Shown here: one piece after another, positions 7,725 to 14,558 of the stretch
How positions within the stretch are numbered: position 1 is the first letter of the stretch
How the letters are laid out: every line of letters starts with the position of its first letter
The notes under the pieces: model-generated
Seen by the model: the letters and a program-made list of their open reading frames with translations, nothing else
What the model was told of the DNA's origin: nothing
Databases searched by the model: none
IMG/VR virus record: IMGVR_UViG_3300013233_000436
Coordinates: 1 to 64,000 of that record
From: a virus
DNA: 64,000 nt
Strand: one strand, 5' to 3'
Made by a program: the position numbers and the translations under genes

Positions 7725-8262
7725 AGTTGATAGGAGTTGGATCAAAGGTTCTCTGGAACGATGCCGTGTCGGGTTTCTGTTTGATCTTTGCGTTGACAAG
7801 TCGTATGACGTTGTGATCCTTTGTGGGTTGGGGCTTGACTACAGGGATGCAACAGAAATATGGGTGCGCTTGGATGAGCTTATGGGTGGCAGTGTTCGCC
7901 CAATAATCGAGACTGAGAGAAATATTCATCATTACCTTCAAGATGGAGTGATAAAACCCAAAAGCAAAATTCTGTTTGTGACAGAGAATCCAGCAAATCA
8001 GACTATTCAAGGCATGGTTGATGACCTATCGCCTGCCAGCGTTGATTGGGAGGCTGTTGGTGTGGATGTGGAGCCAAAGGTTGTTCGGAGTGTTAAGGCC
8101 AATTTGTCACTGAGAGCAAAAGAGGTGGTTGAAAACAGCAATGGTCGCCGGTACGGAGGCAAAGGGCTTGATCTTGACCGACTGCAAGATACTTTGTTTG
8201 ATTTGATAGGGTTCGTAGAGGCTGAGAGAATCAAAACCAGACTAAAGGAAGATGGCGAATGA
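7714..8262 (+). CDS. hypothetical protein, tandem paralog 1
   Basis: A 182-residue protein starting at ATG 7714 (or 7717). The first 115 residues align with the next gene: FLFDLC, DVVI.CG, E.E..IHHY.QDG.IKP, SKILFV.EN, TIQGM, LSP, VDW..VG. The extra C-terminal 65 residues are charged and helical (RLKEDGE end). No family is recognised. Overlap with the next gene by four bases indicates one operon. Confidence 0.7.
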   Translation: MMDKVDRSWIKGSLERCRVGFLFDLCVDKSYDVVILCGLGLDYRDATEIWVRLDELMGGSVRPIIETERNIHHYLQDGVIKPKSKILFVTENPANQTIQGMVDDLSPASVDWEAVGVDVEPKVVRSVKANLSLRAKEVVENSNGRRYGGKGLDLDRLQDTLFDLIGFVEAERIKTRLKEDGE

Positions 8263-8648
8263 GTAATAACGAACTGGATTGGCTTAGGGTCTCCCTTGCA
8301 TCCCGTGGCGCTGAATTCCTCTTTGATTTGTGTGAGGGGATGGCGCATGACGTTGTTATCATCTGTGGTAATGGGAATACATACGACAAGATAACGATCT
8401 GTGGACGGGATATTATGCGAAAGGAGTTTTATGGGCTGCTTTACGATATTTCACACCTAATAAAAGGTGTTCTCCTTATTATGGAGTGCGAGAGAAAGAT
8501 TCACCACTATATCCAGGATGGGACGATAAAGCCGAGCAGTAAAATTCTGTTTGTGTCTGAAAATGAGGCAAGTGAAACCATTCAAGGAATGATTGAAGAA
8601 TTGTCCCCCAGCCATGTTGATTGGGCAACTGTTGGGGGTGTCGAATGA
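8259..8648 (+). CDS. hypothetical protein, tandem paralog 2
   Basis: A 129-residue protein overlapping its paralog as ATGA. It keeps the shared core (FLFDLC through VDWATVG) but lacks the C-terminal extension of copy 1. This pair is a tandem duplication followed by divergence. Function unknown; the strong conservation of IHHY.QDG.IKP.SKILFV marks the part under selection. Confidence 0.7.
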   Translation: MSNNELDWLRVSLASRGAEFLFDLCEGMAHDVVIICGNGNTYDKITICGRDIMRKEFYGLLYDISHLIKGVLLIMECERKIHHYIQDGTIKPSSKILFVSENEASETIQGMIEELSPSHVDWATVGGVE

Positions 8649-8974
8649 GAAAAGATAAATGCCCAATAGCAGAAAGGGTTTCAAAGCGCGTTATAGATCG
8701 GTCTGTTGTTGGCCTTGAAAAGTACGGTGTTACCGCTGATCGTGATGATTTGTCGATTCCGCAATGGCTGCGACACTTGCAGGAAGAATTGCTTGATGGC
8801 GCTGTTTATGCCGAAAAAGCAATCAAAGAACACCAGAGCCTGATTTATTCCATTTCGGTTGTGGTGGGAATGCTTGAAGAGGCTGTAGAAGTCGATGATA
8901 TGGTTCACGTCACTATGGCCAAAGACCGCCTGGAGTGGCTTATTGGCGGCGCTGATAAGGAGTTTGATGTATGA
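8645..8974 (+). CDS. MazG-like NTP pyrophosphatase-related protein
   Basis: A 109-residue protein with KYGVTADRDDLSIPQWLRHL followed by QEELLDGAVYAEKAI (about residues 25-62). This resembles short phage proteins related to the MazG/all-alpha NTP pyrophosphatase fold (helix with EE..D). Only one clear acidic helix pair is visible, so catalytic activity is uncertain. It overlaps both neighbours by four bases. Confidence 0.5.
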   Translation: MRKDKCPIAERVSKRVIDRSVVGLEKYGVTADRDDLSIPQWLRHLQEELLDGAVYAEKAIKEHQSLIYSISVVVGMLEEAVEVDDMVHVTMAKDRLEWLIGGADKEFDV

Positions 8975-9216
8975 GAAGTCAAAAAGAGATTCACGATAAT
9001 GTTGATAGCGGCTACCACGCCCTTGATCGCGTTATTTCTGCCCTGCATAGAGCGGGGGTTGATTCAACAAAGATGGGCGACAATAAGGAGTTTGCGTTGT
9101 TGATTGATCGGCTTGTTGATGGTCGGTTAACTGAGTCAGCGGTCGTTGCCAAAGCAATTAGAATCAACAATATTAGTGGCGGAAGGTATGTTGTTGACGG
9201 CGCTATGCTCGCATAA
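8971..9216 (+). CDS. hypothetical protein
   Basis: An 81-residue protein, last in the run of overlapping accessory genes that starts at 5.8 kb. The start overlaps the upstream stop as ATGA. It is mixed in charge and helical, with no recognised motif. Confidence 0.6.
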   Translation: MRSQKEIHDNVDSGYHALDRVISALHRAGVDSTKMGDNKEFALLIDRLVDGRLTESAVVAKAIRINNISGGRYVVDGAMLA

Positions 9217-9223
9217 AGCTACA

Positions 9224-9412
9224 TTATGGTTGGCGGCAACTATCAACTATCGCCTGTGATGGCATTGTTCCAGCTATCACGGCGAATGCTGCTACCTCAC
9301 CCTTGCTTGTGGCGGTATCCTTGCTCGCCCCATCGGCTAGGTGAAATTCTATCACCGCTTTTCTGGTCGCCTTGACCCTCTCCACTTTTCGCATAAATTC
9401 ACTGTTCGTCAT
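9224..9412 (-). CDS. small hypothetical protein on the minus strand
   Basis: A 62-residue frame, MTNSEFMRKVERVKATRKAV.., the only candidate gene in the otherwise empty 9217-9496 gap. It has a basic N-terminal helix and a small-residue C-terminus. The ribosome binding site is poor. Support comes from a TGGGGTAAAAT element about 35 bases upstream that also stands before another minus-strand gene (28261). Confidence 0.45.
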   Translation of the reverse strand: MTNSEFMRKVERVKATRKAVIEFHLADGASKDTATSKGEVAAFAVIAGTMPSQAIVDSCRQP

Positions 9413-9442
9413 TGCTTGTTCTGCGCTGGTTTAATTGGGATA

Positions 9443-9465
9443 ATTTTACCCCATCCTCCAACCTT
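9443..9465 (-). promoter_or_regulatory. shared minus-strand promoter-like element
   Basis: Read on the minus strand: AAGGTTG, six bases, TGGGGTAAAAT. The same arrangement (AAGGTTG, five bases, TGGGGTAAAAT) occurs at 28292-28313, also just upstream of an isolated minus-strand gene. TAAAAT could be a -10 hexamer; no good -35 is seen at 17 bases. Confidence 0.4.
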
Positions 9466-9496
9466 ATTGCGCCCTACGCTGTGATATAATGACCGA

Positions 9497-9679
9497 ATGA
9501 AAAACATAATTATGATCACCTTATTGTCGCTTTATGCGATTGTCTCTTATCAAACCCTGTTAAGCGTTTCCAGCTTTGATCGGTTTTACCCTGTATTCTT
9601 TGTCGGCCTTGCTTTTGCCTATGGCATTATCAGGCTGGTTTTTATTGGCTGGGAGCCGGAGCAAGAAAAATGCCCTTAA
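9497..9679 (+). CDS. small two-pass membrane protein
   Basis: A 60-residue protein, MKNIIMITLLSLYAIVSYQT.., with hydrophobic segments at about 3-22 and 31-51. TATAAT at 9485-9490 lies six bases before the ATG and no Shine-Dalgarno is seen, so a leaderless start is possible. It overlaps the next gene by ten bases. Function unknown. Confidence 0.5.
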   Translation: MKNIIMITLLSLYAIVSYQTLLSVSSFDRFYPVFFVGLAFAYGIIRLVFIGWEPEQEKCP

Positions 9680-9954
9680 CGGATAAGGTTGTTGGCGACA
9701 TTGTTGGCTATCCGGTAATGCGTAAAGTGTTGCTTGTTGAGTGTTTCGACGGTGTATTTGTCAGGCTGTCCGCTGTGATTGATTTTGTTGGCAGTGAGGT
9801 CTATTACCGGATAACGCAAGATGGTGGCGGCAAGCCTTCACGGTCGATGGCGGTTAATACGGTTGATAACGCCATTGAGCGATTCAATGAGGTTTGTCGA
9901 GAGGCCGCCCCGTTGAATGGGTTTCTGAATGATGAAAAGGATCTGTTTCGGTGA
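9670..9954 (+). CDS. hypothetical protein
   Basis: A 94-residue soluble protein with a beta-like N-terminal half (GDIVGYPVMRKVLLVECFDG) and a charged helix at the end. It overlaps both neighbours, the methyltransferase start by four bases. No family is recognised. Confidence 0.6.
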   Translation: MPLTDKVVGDIVGYPVMRKVLLVECFDGVFVRLSAVIDFVGSEVYYRITQDGGGKPSRSMAVNTVDNAIERFNEVCREAAPLNGFLNDEKDLFR

Positions 9955-10562
9955 TTCGTGTTCTAAACCTTTACGCTGGTTTGGGTGGCAATCGCAAGCA
10001 CTGGCAGAGCGTCGAGGTGACGGCGATTGAATGGGATGAAAAGATAGCGGCTGTTTACGCCGCCAACAACCCAAAGGATATGGTTGTTGTAGGTGATGCC
10101 CACGCATACCTTTTGGCGCACCACTCCGAGTTTGATTTTATTTGGAGTAGTCCGCCCTGCCAGAGCCATTCCCGTATGATCCGATCTGGGAAAAATAGAA
10201 AACCCCGATACCCCGACTTAAGACTTTACGAAGAGATCCTTTTTCTAAAGCATAATTTTAAGGGCGATTGGGTTGTTGAGAACGTGAAGCCATATTACAC
10301 GCCGCTGATTGAGGCGCAGGCCGTTGGCAGGCACTTGTTTTGGTCAAATAAGCCAATTGCCGCCACCGAGGTTAAACAGCCCAAGGGGTTTATCGGTAAA
10401 ACCACTGTTGCAGGGAGCAGGGAGCTTAAAGATTGGCTTGGGATTCACTATGAAGGCAATCTTTATTACGATAGCAATCATTGTCCAGCCCAAGTTTTGA
10501 GAAATTGCGTCCACCCCGATTTGGGGCGACAGGTGTTTGATAGTGTTTTGCAGGAAAAATAG
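9951..10562 (+). CDS. DNA cytosine-5 methyltransferase, short form
   Basis: A 203-residue enzyme transferring a methyl group from S-adenosylmethionine to cytosine C5 in DNA. Motif I is NLYAGLGGN (6-14), motif IV SSPPCQSHS with the catalytic Cys70, motif VI VVENV (about 108), and the C-terminal motif HPDLGRQVFD. It is shorter than most full C5 enzymes, leaving little room for a target recognition domain. The GTG start overlaps the upstream stop. It probably protects phage DNA from restriction, or modifies it; there is no paired endonuclease. Confidence 0.85.
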   Translation: MIRVLNLYAGLGGNRKHWQSVEVTAIEWDEKIAAVYAANNPKDMVVVGDAHAYLLAHHSEFDFIWSSPPCQSHSRMIRSGKNRKPRYPDLRLYEEILFLKHNFKGDWVVENVKPYYTPLIEAQAVGRHLFWSNKPIAATEVKQPKGFIGKTTVAGSRELKDWLGIHYEGNLYYDSNHCPAQVLRNCVHPDLGRQVFDSVLQEK

Positions 10563-10571
10563 GGGGATTGA

Positions 10572-10970
10572 GTGAAAGATGAAGACATGGCGGCTTTGAT
10601 AGCCGATGGATTTCAGCGTATCGAGAGAGCTGTCAAGGAAAGTGGCCACGATATTTGCCTCCAATTAGACCGCATTGGCGATAAGGTGGGGCAATCCGAT
10701 TCCTTGGTGGCAATGCTTCTAAATGAAATTCTTGATGAGAAAAAATCAAGAGAGCTTAAGGCAAAGGTTGCTGCTGATATTGAGCCTGAATCGGAGCTGG
10801 TTCGGGTTCGTGATTCAGGCTTGACTTGTGGAGCTTGCCAGTTCGGGAGAAAGATTTTTGGCCAATTTGTTCCAGTTATTGAGTGCGGCAATGAGGATGG
10901 CTTGAGCTATGGTAAAAATATTAGTGAATATGCGGATGGCTGCAAACACTGGTTGCCCGTAGATGATTAA
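10572..10970 (+). CDS. protein with Cys-rich C-terminal domain, copy 1
   Basis: A 132-residue protein with a GTG start preceded by a G-rich site (AGGGGGA). The N-terminal 80 residues are a charged helix. The C-terminus holds LTCGACQF, IECGNEDG and DGCKHW, a four-Cys pattern that probably binds metal. The downstream gene has the same pattern (STCGTCQF.. CDAGDG.. CAYW). Function unknown. Confidence 0.65.
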   Translation: MKDEDMAALIADGFQRIERAVKESGHDICLQLDRIGDKVGQSDSLVAMLLNEILDEKKSRELKAKVAADIEPESELVRVRDSGLTCGACQFGRKIFGQFVPVIECGNEDGLSYGKNISEYADGCKHWLPVDD

Positions 10971-11009
10971 TTGGTAAAATAACAACCGGATAATGAGAGG
11001 CAATGAATA

Positions 11010-11525
11010 ATGAGCGATAAAACACTGAGTAACGAAAACGTAAGTCAGGCGAAAGCGGCCACAAGTGATCTAAAACTGTACGGCGATGGCGACTTATTCG
11101 TTTTGCTGTCTAAAGCTTCCTCTGAATCCGAGGGCTGGATGAAAATCACCAAAGCCATGCAAACACCAACAGGTGTGGTTATTCAGGTAACTACTCAGCA
11201 AAAGAACCCTGATGGCTCTTATTCGCTTGCCGAAGCTCTGACTACTGTTGAGGGCGTGAAACTGTGCTTGGACGGTGACGTGCCTGCGCTTGTGCCAATT
11301 GGGTATATAACAGGCATACAGAAAATTTGGAGGGATAAACACTATCCAGAAGCTTTTCCCCCAGATAACAATGATGTAATGCCATCTACTTGTGGAACTT
11401 GCCAGTTTATGTCTAAGCGATCTAAATCTGTTTATGTATGTGATGCAGGAGATGGACTGCTCAACGAGCGTAGAGTATGTAGAACAACCGTTTCTTGCGC
11501 TTACTGGTCTAAGAGAGAATCCTAG
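11010..11525 (+). CDS. protein with Cys-rich C-terminal domain, copy 2
   Basis: A 171-residue protein. The N-terminal 120 residues are a beta-rich domain of unknown type; the last 50 carry TCGTCQF, VCDAGDG and CAYW, matching the Cys domain of the preceding gene. GAGAGG upstream supports the ATG. The two genes appear to share a C-terminal zinc-binding module fused to different N-termini. Confidence 0.65.
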   Translation: MSDKTLSNENVSQAKAATSDLKLYGDGDLFVLLSKASSESEGWMKITKAMQTPTGVVIQVTTQQKNPDGSYSLAEALTTVEGVKLCLDGDVPALVPIGYITGIQKIWRDKHYPEAFPPDNNDVMPSTCGTCQFMSKRSKSVYVCDAGDGLLNERRVCRTTVSCAYWSKRES

Positions 11526-11713
11526 TGAATAAAGATATTTCAGCTCTGATGACCATATCCTCTGCATTAGGCAACATGCAGGGACTACCTGCTCCACGAC
11601 CAACAACCAAGTCTTTACGGTCGCCAGAGTGTGTGGCTGAACTCAAATCTAAGGCCGAGGCTAAGAGGGTTAGAAAGGCTGCTGCTCGTGTGAGAAACTT
11701 GCCCGATGCTTAA
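11525..11713 (+). CDS. small basic protein
   Basis: A 62-residue protein with a GTG start overlapping the previous stop (TAGTGA). The C-terminal half is very basic and helical (KSKAEAKRVRKAAARVR), so nucleic acid binding is possible. No family is known. Confidence 0.5.
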   Translation: MNKDISALMTISSALGNMQGLPAPRPTTKSLRSPECVAELKSKAEAKRVRKAAARVRNLPDA

Positions 11714-11738
11714 TATGAAACACACCGGAGAGTAAAAA

Positions 11739-12173
11739 ATGCACGTTGACGATTACATAGACCAATGCCTTAGTTCAGGTGATGAAGCAACCGTAAACAT
11801 AGGCAAGGCGCTAGACTTCTTTAGGCGGAAAGCCTCATACATAAGCTATAATATGGATGAAGTTCCAGTCTTATATGTAGAGCATGAGGGGTGTACATAC
11901 CGTGTTGTTCACGCCAGCCATAACGGGTGCATTGGCCTTAGTTTAGATCTCGCAGCTTTACCTCTAACGAGGATAGATAGTCAGGTCATGGCTGATGATC
12001 ATGATGTGACTTGCTGGGAATTGGTTGGCTGCCTGGGATCTATCGAAGTCAACACAATCGTCAATAATAGGGTTGACCCACTTGAAATGATGAAAGATAT
12101 TGTAGAACCCCCTGCTTACTACTTGAAATTCAATAAACAAAACCGAGGGATGGCAAGAACTAATGGTTGCTGA
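11739..12173 (+). CDS. hypothetical protein
   Basis: A 144-residue acidic protein with GGAGAG before the ATG. It has an N-terminal helix and a beta-rich centre (VPVLYVEHEGCTYRVVHAS). It overlaps the following membrane gene by 11 bases. No family is recognised; it sits next to the lysis genes. Confidence 0.65.
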   Translation: MHVDDYIDQCLSSGDEATVNIGKALDFFRRKASYISYNMDEVPVLYVEHEGCTYRVVHASHNGCIGLSLDLAALPLTRIDSQVMADDHDVTCWELVGCLGSIEVNTIVNNRVDPLEMMKDIVEPPAYYLKFNKQNRGMARTNGC

Positions 12174-12489
12174 AACCGTAAGTACCAGTGAAATTATATC
12201 AAGCTTTCTTGTTATGCCTGCAATCCTTTTGGGGGCTTTTGGTGTTCAATGGCTGTTCCTGTCAATCTTCCCGCCTAAATCTGGCGAGCAGTGGTTCAAC
12301 GACATTCAAACCACGCTGAGGGGTTTTATGACTGACGCACAACGGGAAGAGGAGCGCGTAGAGCTTGCTAAGGAGAAAGCTGATCGAGAAGAGGCGCTTG
12401 CTAAAATTAGGGCTACCTGTGCTGAGTTGGAAGAAGCGTTAAACACTTGCCCTTGCCCATCTAACGATGACACCGAGGAACACTACTAA
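12163..12489 (+). CDS. possible Rz-like inner-membrane spanin
   Basis: A 108-residue protein with one N-terminal membrane segment (about residues 14-34), then a long charged helix (DAQREEERVELAKEKADREE) and a C-terminal Cys pair (NTCPCPS). One membrane anchor followed by a coiled coil, close to the endolysin gene, is how inner-membrane spanins look. No partner lipoprotein was recognised. The spanin role is inference from topology and location. Confidence 0.45.
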   Translation: MVAETVSTSEIISSFLVMPAILLGAFGVQWLFLSIFPPKSGEQWFNDIQTTLRGFMTDAQREEERVELAKEKADREEALAKIRATCAELEEALNTCPCPSNDDTEEHY

Positions 12490-12918
12490 ATGAACGAATT
12501 TAAACTACCAAAACACCAGAGCAAGATCATACTCTTTGCTTATGCAGTCTTTGGCTGATTTTTGATGTTTTCCACTTTTGGCTTGGCTTATTTCTTCGCG
12601 TTTGATCGGTTCTTTTTCAGTCATGATTTTAGGTCGAGAAGGGCGCTTTTGCGATGGCTTGAGGGTGCGGAACTGTCAAATTATTTATACGCAAGCTGTG
12701 ACGATTACACTTTTTGGCAGATAGCCGACAATGTGATGCTCGATCATCGTGGCGATGGTGAGCCAACCTATTTTATGATATATAGCACCCCATCTTATAC
12801 GGGGGGTGCTGACTGCATTGCGTTCGATTGGTTTAGCCGCCGATGCCGAAAACGCATTTTGGCAAAGATTGAAGAGCAACTAAACCACCGCGAAACAAGG
12901 GTTCAACATGAAAAGTAA
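12490..12918 (+). pseudogene. membrane protein gene interrupted by an in-frame TGA
   Basis: ATG at 12490 directly follows the previous stop (TAAATG), with GAGGA 11 bases before it. The frame reads 22 codons, hits TGA at 12556-12558, and continues open in the same frame to TAA at 12916-12918, overlapping the endolysin start. The TGA falls inside a membrane segment (AYAVFG, stop, FLMFSTFGLAYFF). The downstream part alone could start at TTG 12562 or ATG 12565 but would lose the N-terminus. It may be a nonsense mutation (TGG to TGA), a sequencing error or readthrough. Function unknown. Confidence 0.6.
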
Positions 12919-13627
12919 TTTTAAATCATCCTTAAGTCACGTTCTGGTTCACGAGGGTGGATGGGCAAATCACCCTAAAGATCCAGGCGGGGCAACCATG
13001 AAGGGGGTGACATTAATCACCTTTCGGCGGCACTTTGGCAAAGACAAAACCAAGAGTGATCTACGCAATATCACTGACGAGCAATTAGAGAAGATTTACC
13101 GTAAGGGTTACTGGGACAAGTGTCACTGTGATGATTTGCCATCTGGACTTGATTACGCCGTCTTTGATGCCGCTGTTAACTCAGGGTCACGCCGTAGCGC
13201 CAAATGGCTACAGTGGTCTATTGGGGCTGTTGCTGATGGCCATATCGGAGACAAGACGATTGCAACTCTAAGAGGCTGTGATGCTGTTGGTCTGTGTCGT
13301 TCGGTAACGGGTGCGCGTCTTGCATTCCTTCAAAAGCTCAGAACGTGGGCTACTTTTGGTGGCGGGTGGGGTAAGCGGGTTGCGATGGTCGAGATTATCT
13401 CTACTCGAATGGCGGACACCAGCAACCGATCATTGCCTCCAACGATAAAAAAAGGCTCAAAAGGTGGGTGGGTACTGAAAGTTCAGTCATTCTTTGGAGT
13501 CAAAGAGAGTGGTAAGTTTGATTCTGTCACCGAGGATGCGCTCAAACTGTGGCAAGAGGCCAATGGATTGACGGTTGACGGCATAGCTGGCAAAGAATCA
13601 TATCGTGCAATGGGCTTGATTGAGTAA
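12908..13627 (+). CDS. endolysin: GH108 muramidase with peptidoglycan-binding domain
   Basis: A 239-residue lysozyme-type endolysin. The GH108 signature HEGGWANHPKDPGGATMKGV lies at residues 15-34, with catalytic Glu16. A C-terminal peptidoglycan-binding domain (about 178-239: KGSKGGWVLKVQSFFGV.. GLTVDGIAGKESYRAMG) follows. It cleaves the MurNAc-GlcNAc bonds of the cell wall. There is no signal peptide, so release depends on a holin. The start overlaps the disrupted membrane gene. Confidence 0.92.
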   Translation: MKSNFKSSLSHVLVHEGGWANHPKDPGGATMKGVTLITFRRHFGKDKTKSDLRNITDEQLEKIYRKGYWDKCHCDDLPSGLDYAVFDAAVNSGSRRSAKWLQWSIGAVADGHIGDKTIATLRGCDAVGLCRSVTGARLAFLQKLRTWATFGGGWGKRVAMVEIISTRMADTSNRSLPPTIKKGSKGGWVLKVQSFFGVKESGKFDSVTEDALKLWQEANGLTVDGIAGKESYRAMGLIE

Positions 13628-13691
13628 TCGCTTGCGTTAATTGTTTTTTTCCTGCAATATCGGCCTCTCAAATACACAAGAGGTGGTTATT

Positions 13692-13979
13692 GTGAGCGGA
13701 TCAAATAGTGAAATAGCGGTGCGTGGCGTTGAGCAGGAAGAGAGCTTTGATGATGAATCGGTATGGTTGTCGGCGTTGATCTCCGATTGTTGTTTGATTG
13801 CCGTAACATCGGGCGATAATGACCGGATCAAGCGATTGATTAAGAAGCGTAAAAAAACAATGTCACGCCGATGGAAGGCGACAAACTCTGTTCTGAAAAA
13901 ATTAATCAAATCCCGTGATGTGTCATCGGTTGTTCGATTGGGGTTTGATGAAATATCACCGCTTGACACGAATCAATAA
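13692..13979 (+). CDS. small basic hypothetical protein
   Basis: A 95-residue protein starting at GTG 13692, with AAGAGGTGG about seven bases upstream; a TTG at 13641 lacks such a site. The centre is acidic (QEESFDDES) and is followed by a basic helix (RIKRLIKKRKKTMSRR). It is the last gene of the left arm before a promoter-terminator pair. No family is recognised. Confidence 0.6.
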   Translation: MSGSNSEIAVRGVEQEESFDDESVWLSALISDCCLIAVTSGDNDRIKRLIKKRKKTMSRRWKATNSVLKKLIKSRDVSSVVRLGFDEISPLDTNQ

Positions 13980-13990
13980 TCTGCTATCCT
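13963..13990 (+). promoter_or_regulatory. sigma70-type promoter
   Basis: TTGACA (13963-13968), a 16-base spacer, TATCCT (13985-13990). The expected start is near G13996. It overlaps the end of the preceding gene, and the only thing downstream before the terminator is about 50 bases, so it would drive a very short RNA. Confidence 0.55.
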
Positions 13991-13995
13991 TCTCT

Positions 13996-14047
13996 GCAAC
14001 ACGTTTTCCTCTCCAGTGTTAGAGCCTCCTTTATGGGGGCTTTTTTT
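13996..14047 (+). ncRNA. candidate small RNA with anti-Shine-Dalgarno loop
   Basis: About 52 bases between a sigma70-like promoter and a strong terminator, with no reading frame. It would fold into AACAC (13998-14002) / GTGTT (14016-14020) with a 13-base loop holding CCTCTCC, then the terminator hairpin. TCTCCAGTGTT (14010-14020) is perfectly complementary to AACACTGGAGA, which contains the ribosome binding sites of two minus-strand phage genes (starts at 58295 and 58584). A regulatory RNA is a hypothesis; only the sequence features are seen. Confidence 0.4.
14023..14047 (+). terminator. Rho-independent terminator
   Basis: AGCCTCC (14023-14029), loop TTTAT, GGGGGCT (14035-14041), continuing into a seven-T tract. 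It ends the left plus-strand arm, facing the minus-strand block. Confidence 0.9.
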
Positions 14048-14088
14048 ATGCCTGCAATAATTGGCCGCGCAAGGCGACCAACATCAAA

Positions 14089-14532
14089 CTACCAGGGGAT
14101 TGTCATAATCACCTTGACCCCAAACATATCGTAAGTGTTCGAATCTTTTCCCACCACGCAACTGTGATGCTGATAAGTGCCTAAAACATCCACGTTTGGA
14201 GCGCCGATTAGGTGTTGGGTAAAGCCAAGATTTGAAGTCAAACTGTCCTCTGCAAACGCGCATTGTGGCGACTGCTTGCCTGCTGCATTGGTCTCGATAC
14301 CTAAAAACACCTGACTGTATTTGAAATACTCAATCTCTGCACTGTTTGCAGGTTTGGAGAAAATGAGAAGCAAACCGCCAATGCCTCCCATTGCCAGCAC
14401 CGCATAGACAACACCCCAAACAGCGCCGTTTTTAACAAACGTCTTGAGGTTGCCGTGTTTCTTGTAGGCAAAAATCAAAACGCCCACTATGAGTATTGAG
14501 ACGAATCCCAAAAAGATAAACAGATTTTCCAT
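14089..14532 (-). CDS. two-pass membrane protein
   Basis: A 147-residue protein with membrane segments at about 5-23 and 34-58 and a soluble C-terminal part of about 85 residues containing Cys. GAAGGG precedes the ATG at 14532. It is the last gene of the minus-strand fibre block, convergent with the left arm. Function unknown; the large C-terminal domain is probably exposed at the membrane. Confidence 0.65.
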   Translation of the reverse strand: MENLFIFLGFVSILIVGVLIFAYKKHGNLKTFVKNGAVWGVVYAVLAMGGIGGLLLIFSKPANSAEIEYFKYSQVFLGIETNAAGKQSPQCAFAEDSLTSNLGFTQHLIGAPNVDVLGTYQHHSCVVGKDSNTYDMFGVKVIMTIPW

Positions 14533-14558
14533 GCTACGCCCTTCTTTGTTGTTATGGC

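Noticed and set aside
12556-12558. TGA read as Trp by an alternative genetic code
   Set aside because: Many other genes here end in TGA with tight overlaps, so the standard bacterial code applies.
13690-13704. ATTGTGAGCGGAT, 13 bases as in the lac operator
   Set aside because: It is the start region of a real gene (GTG AGC GGA TCA), lacks the symmetric half, and no LacI-type gene is near. Coincidence.
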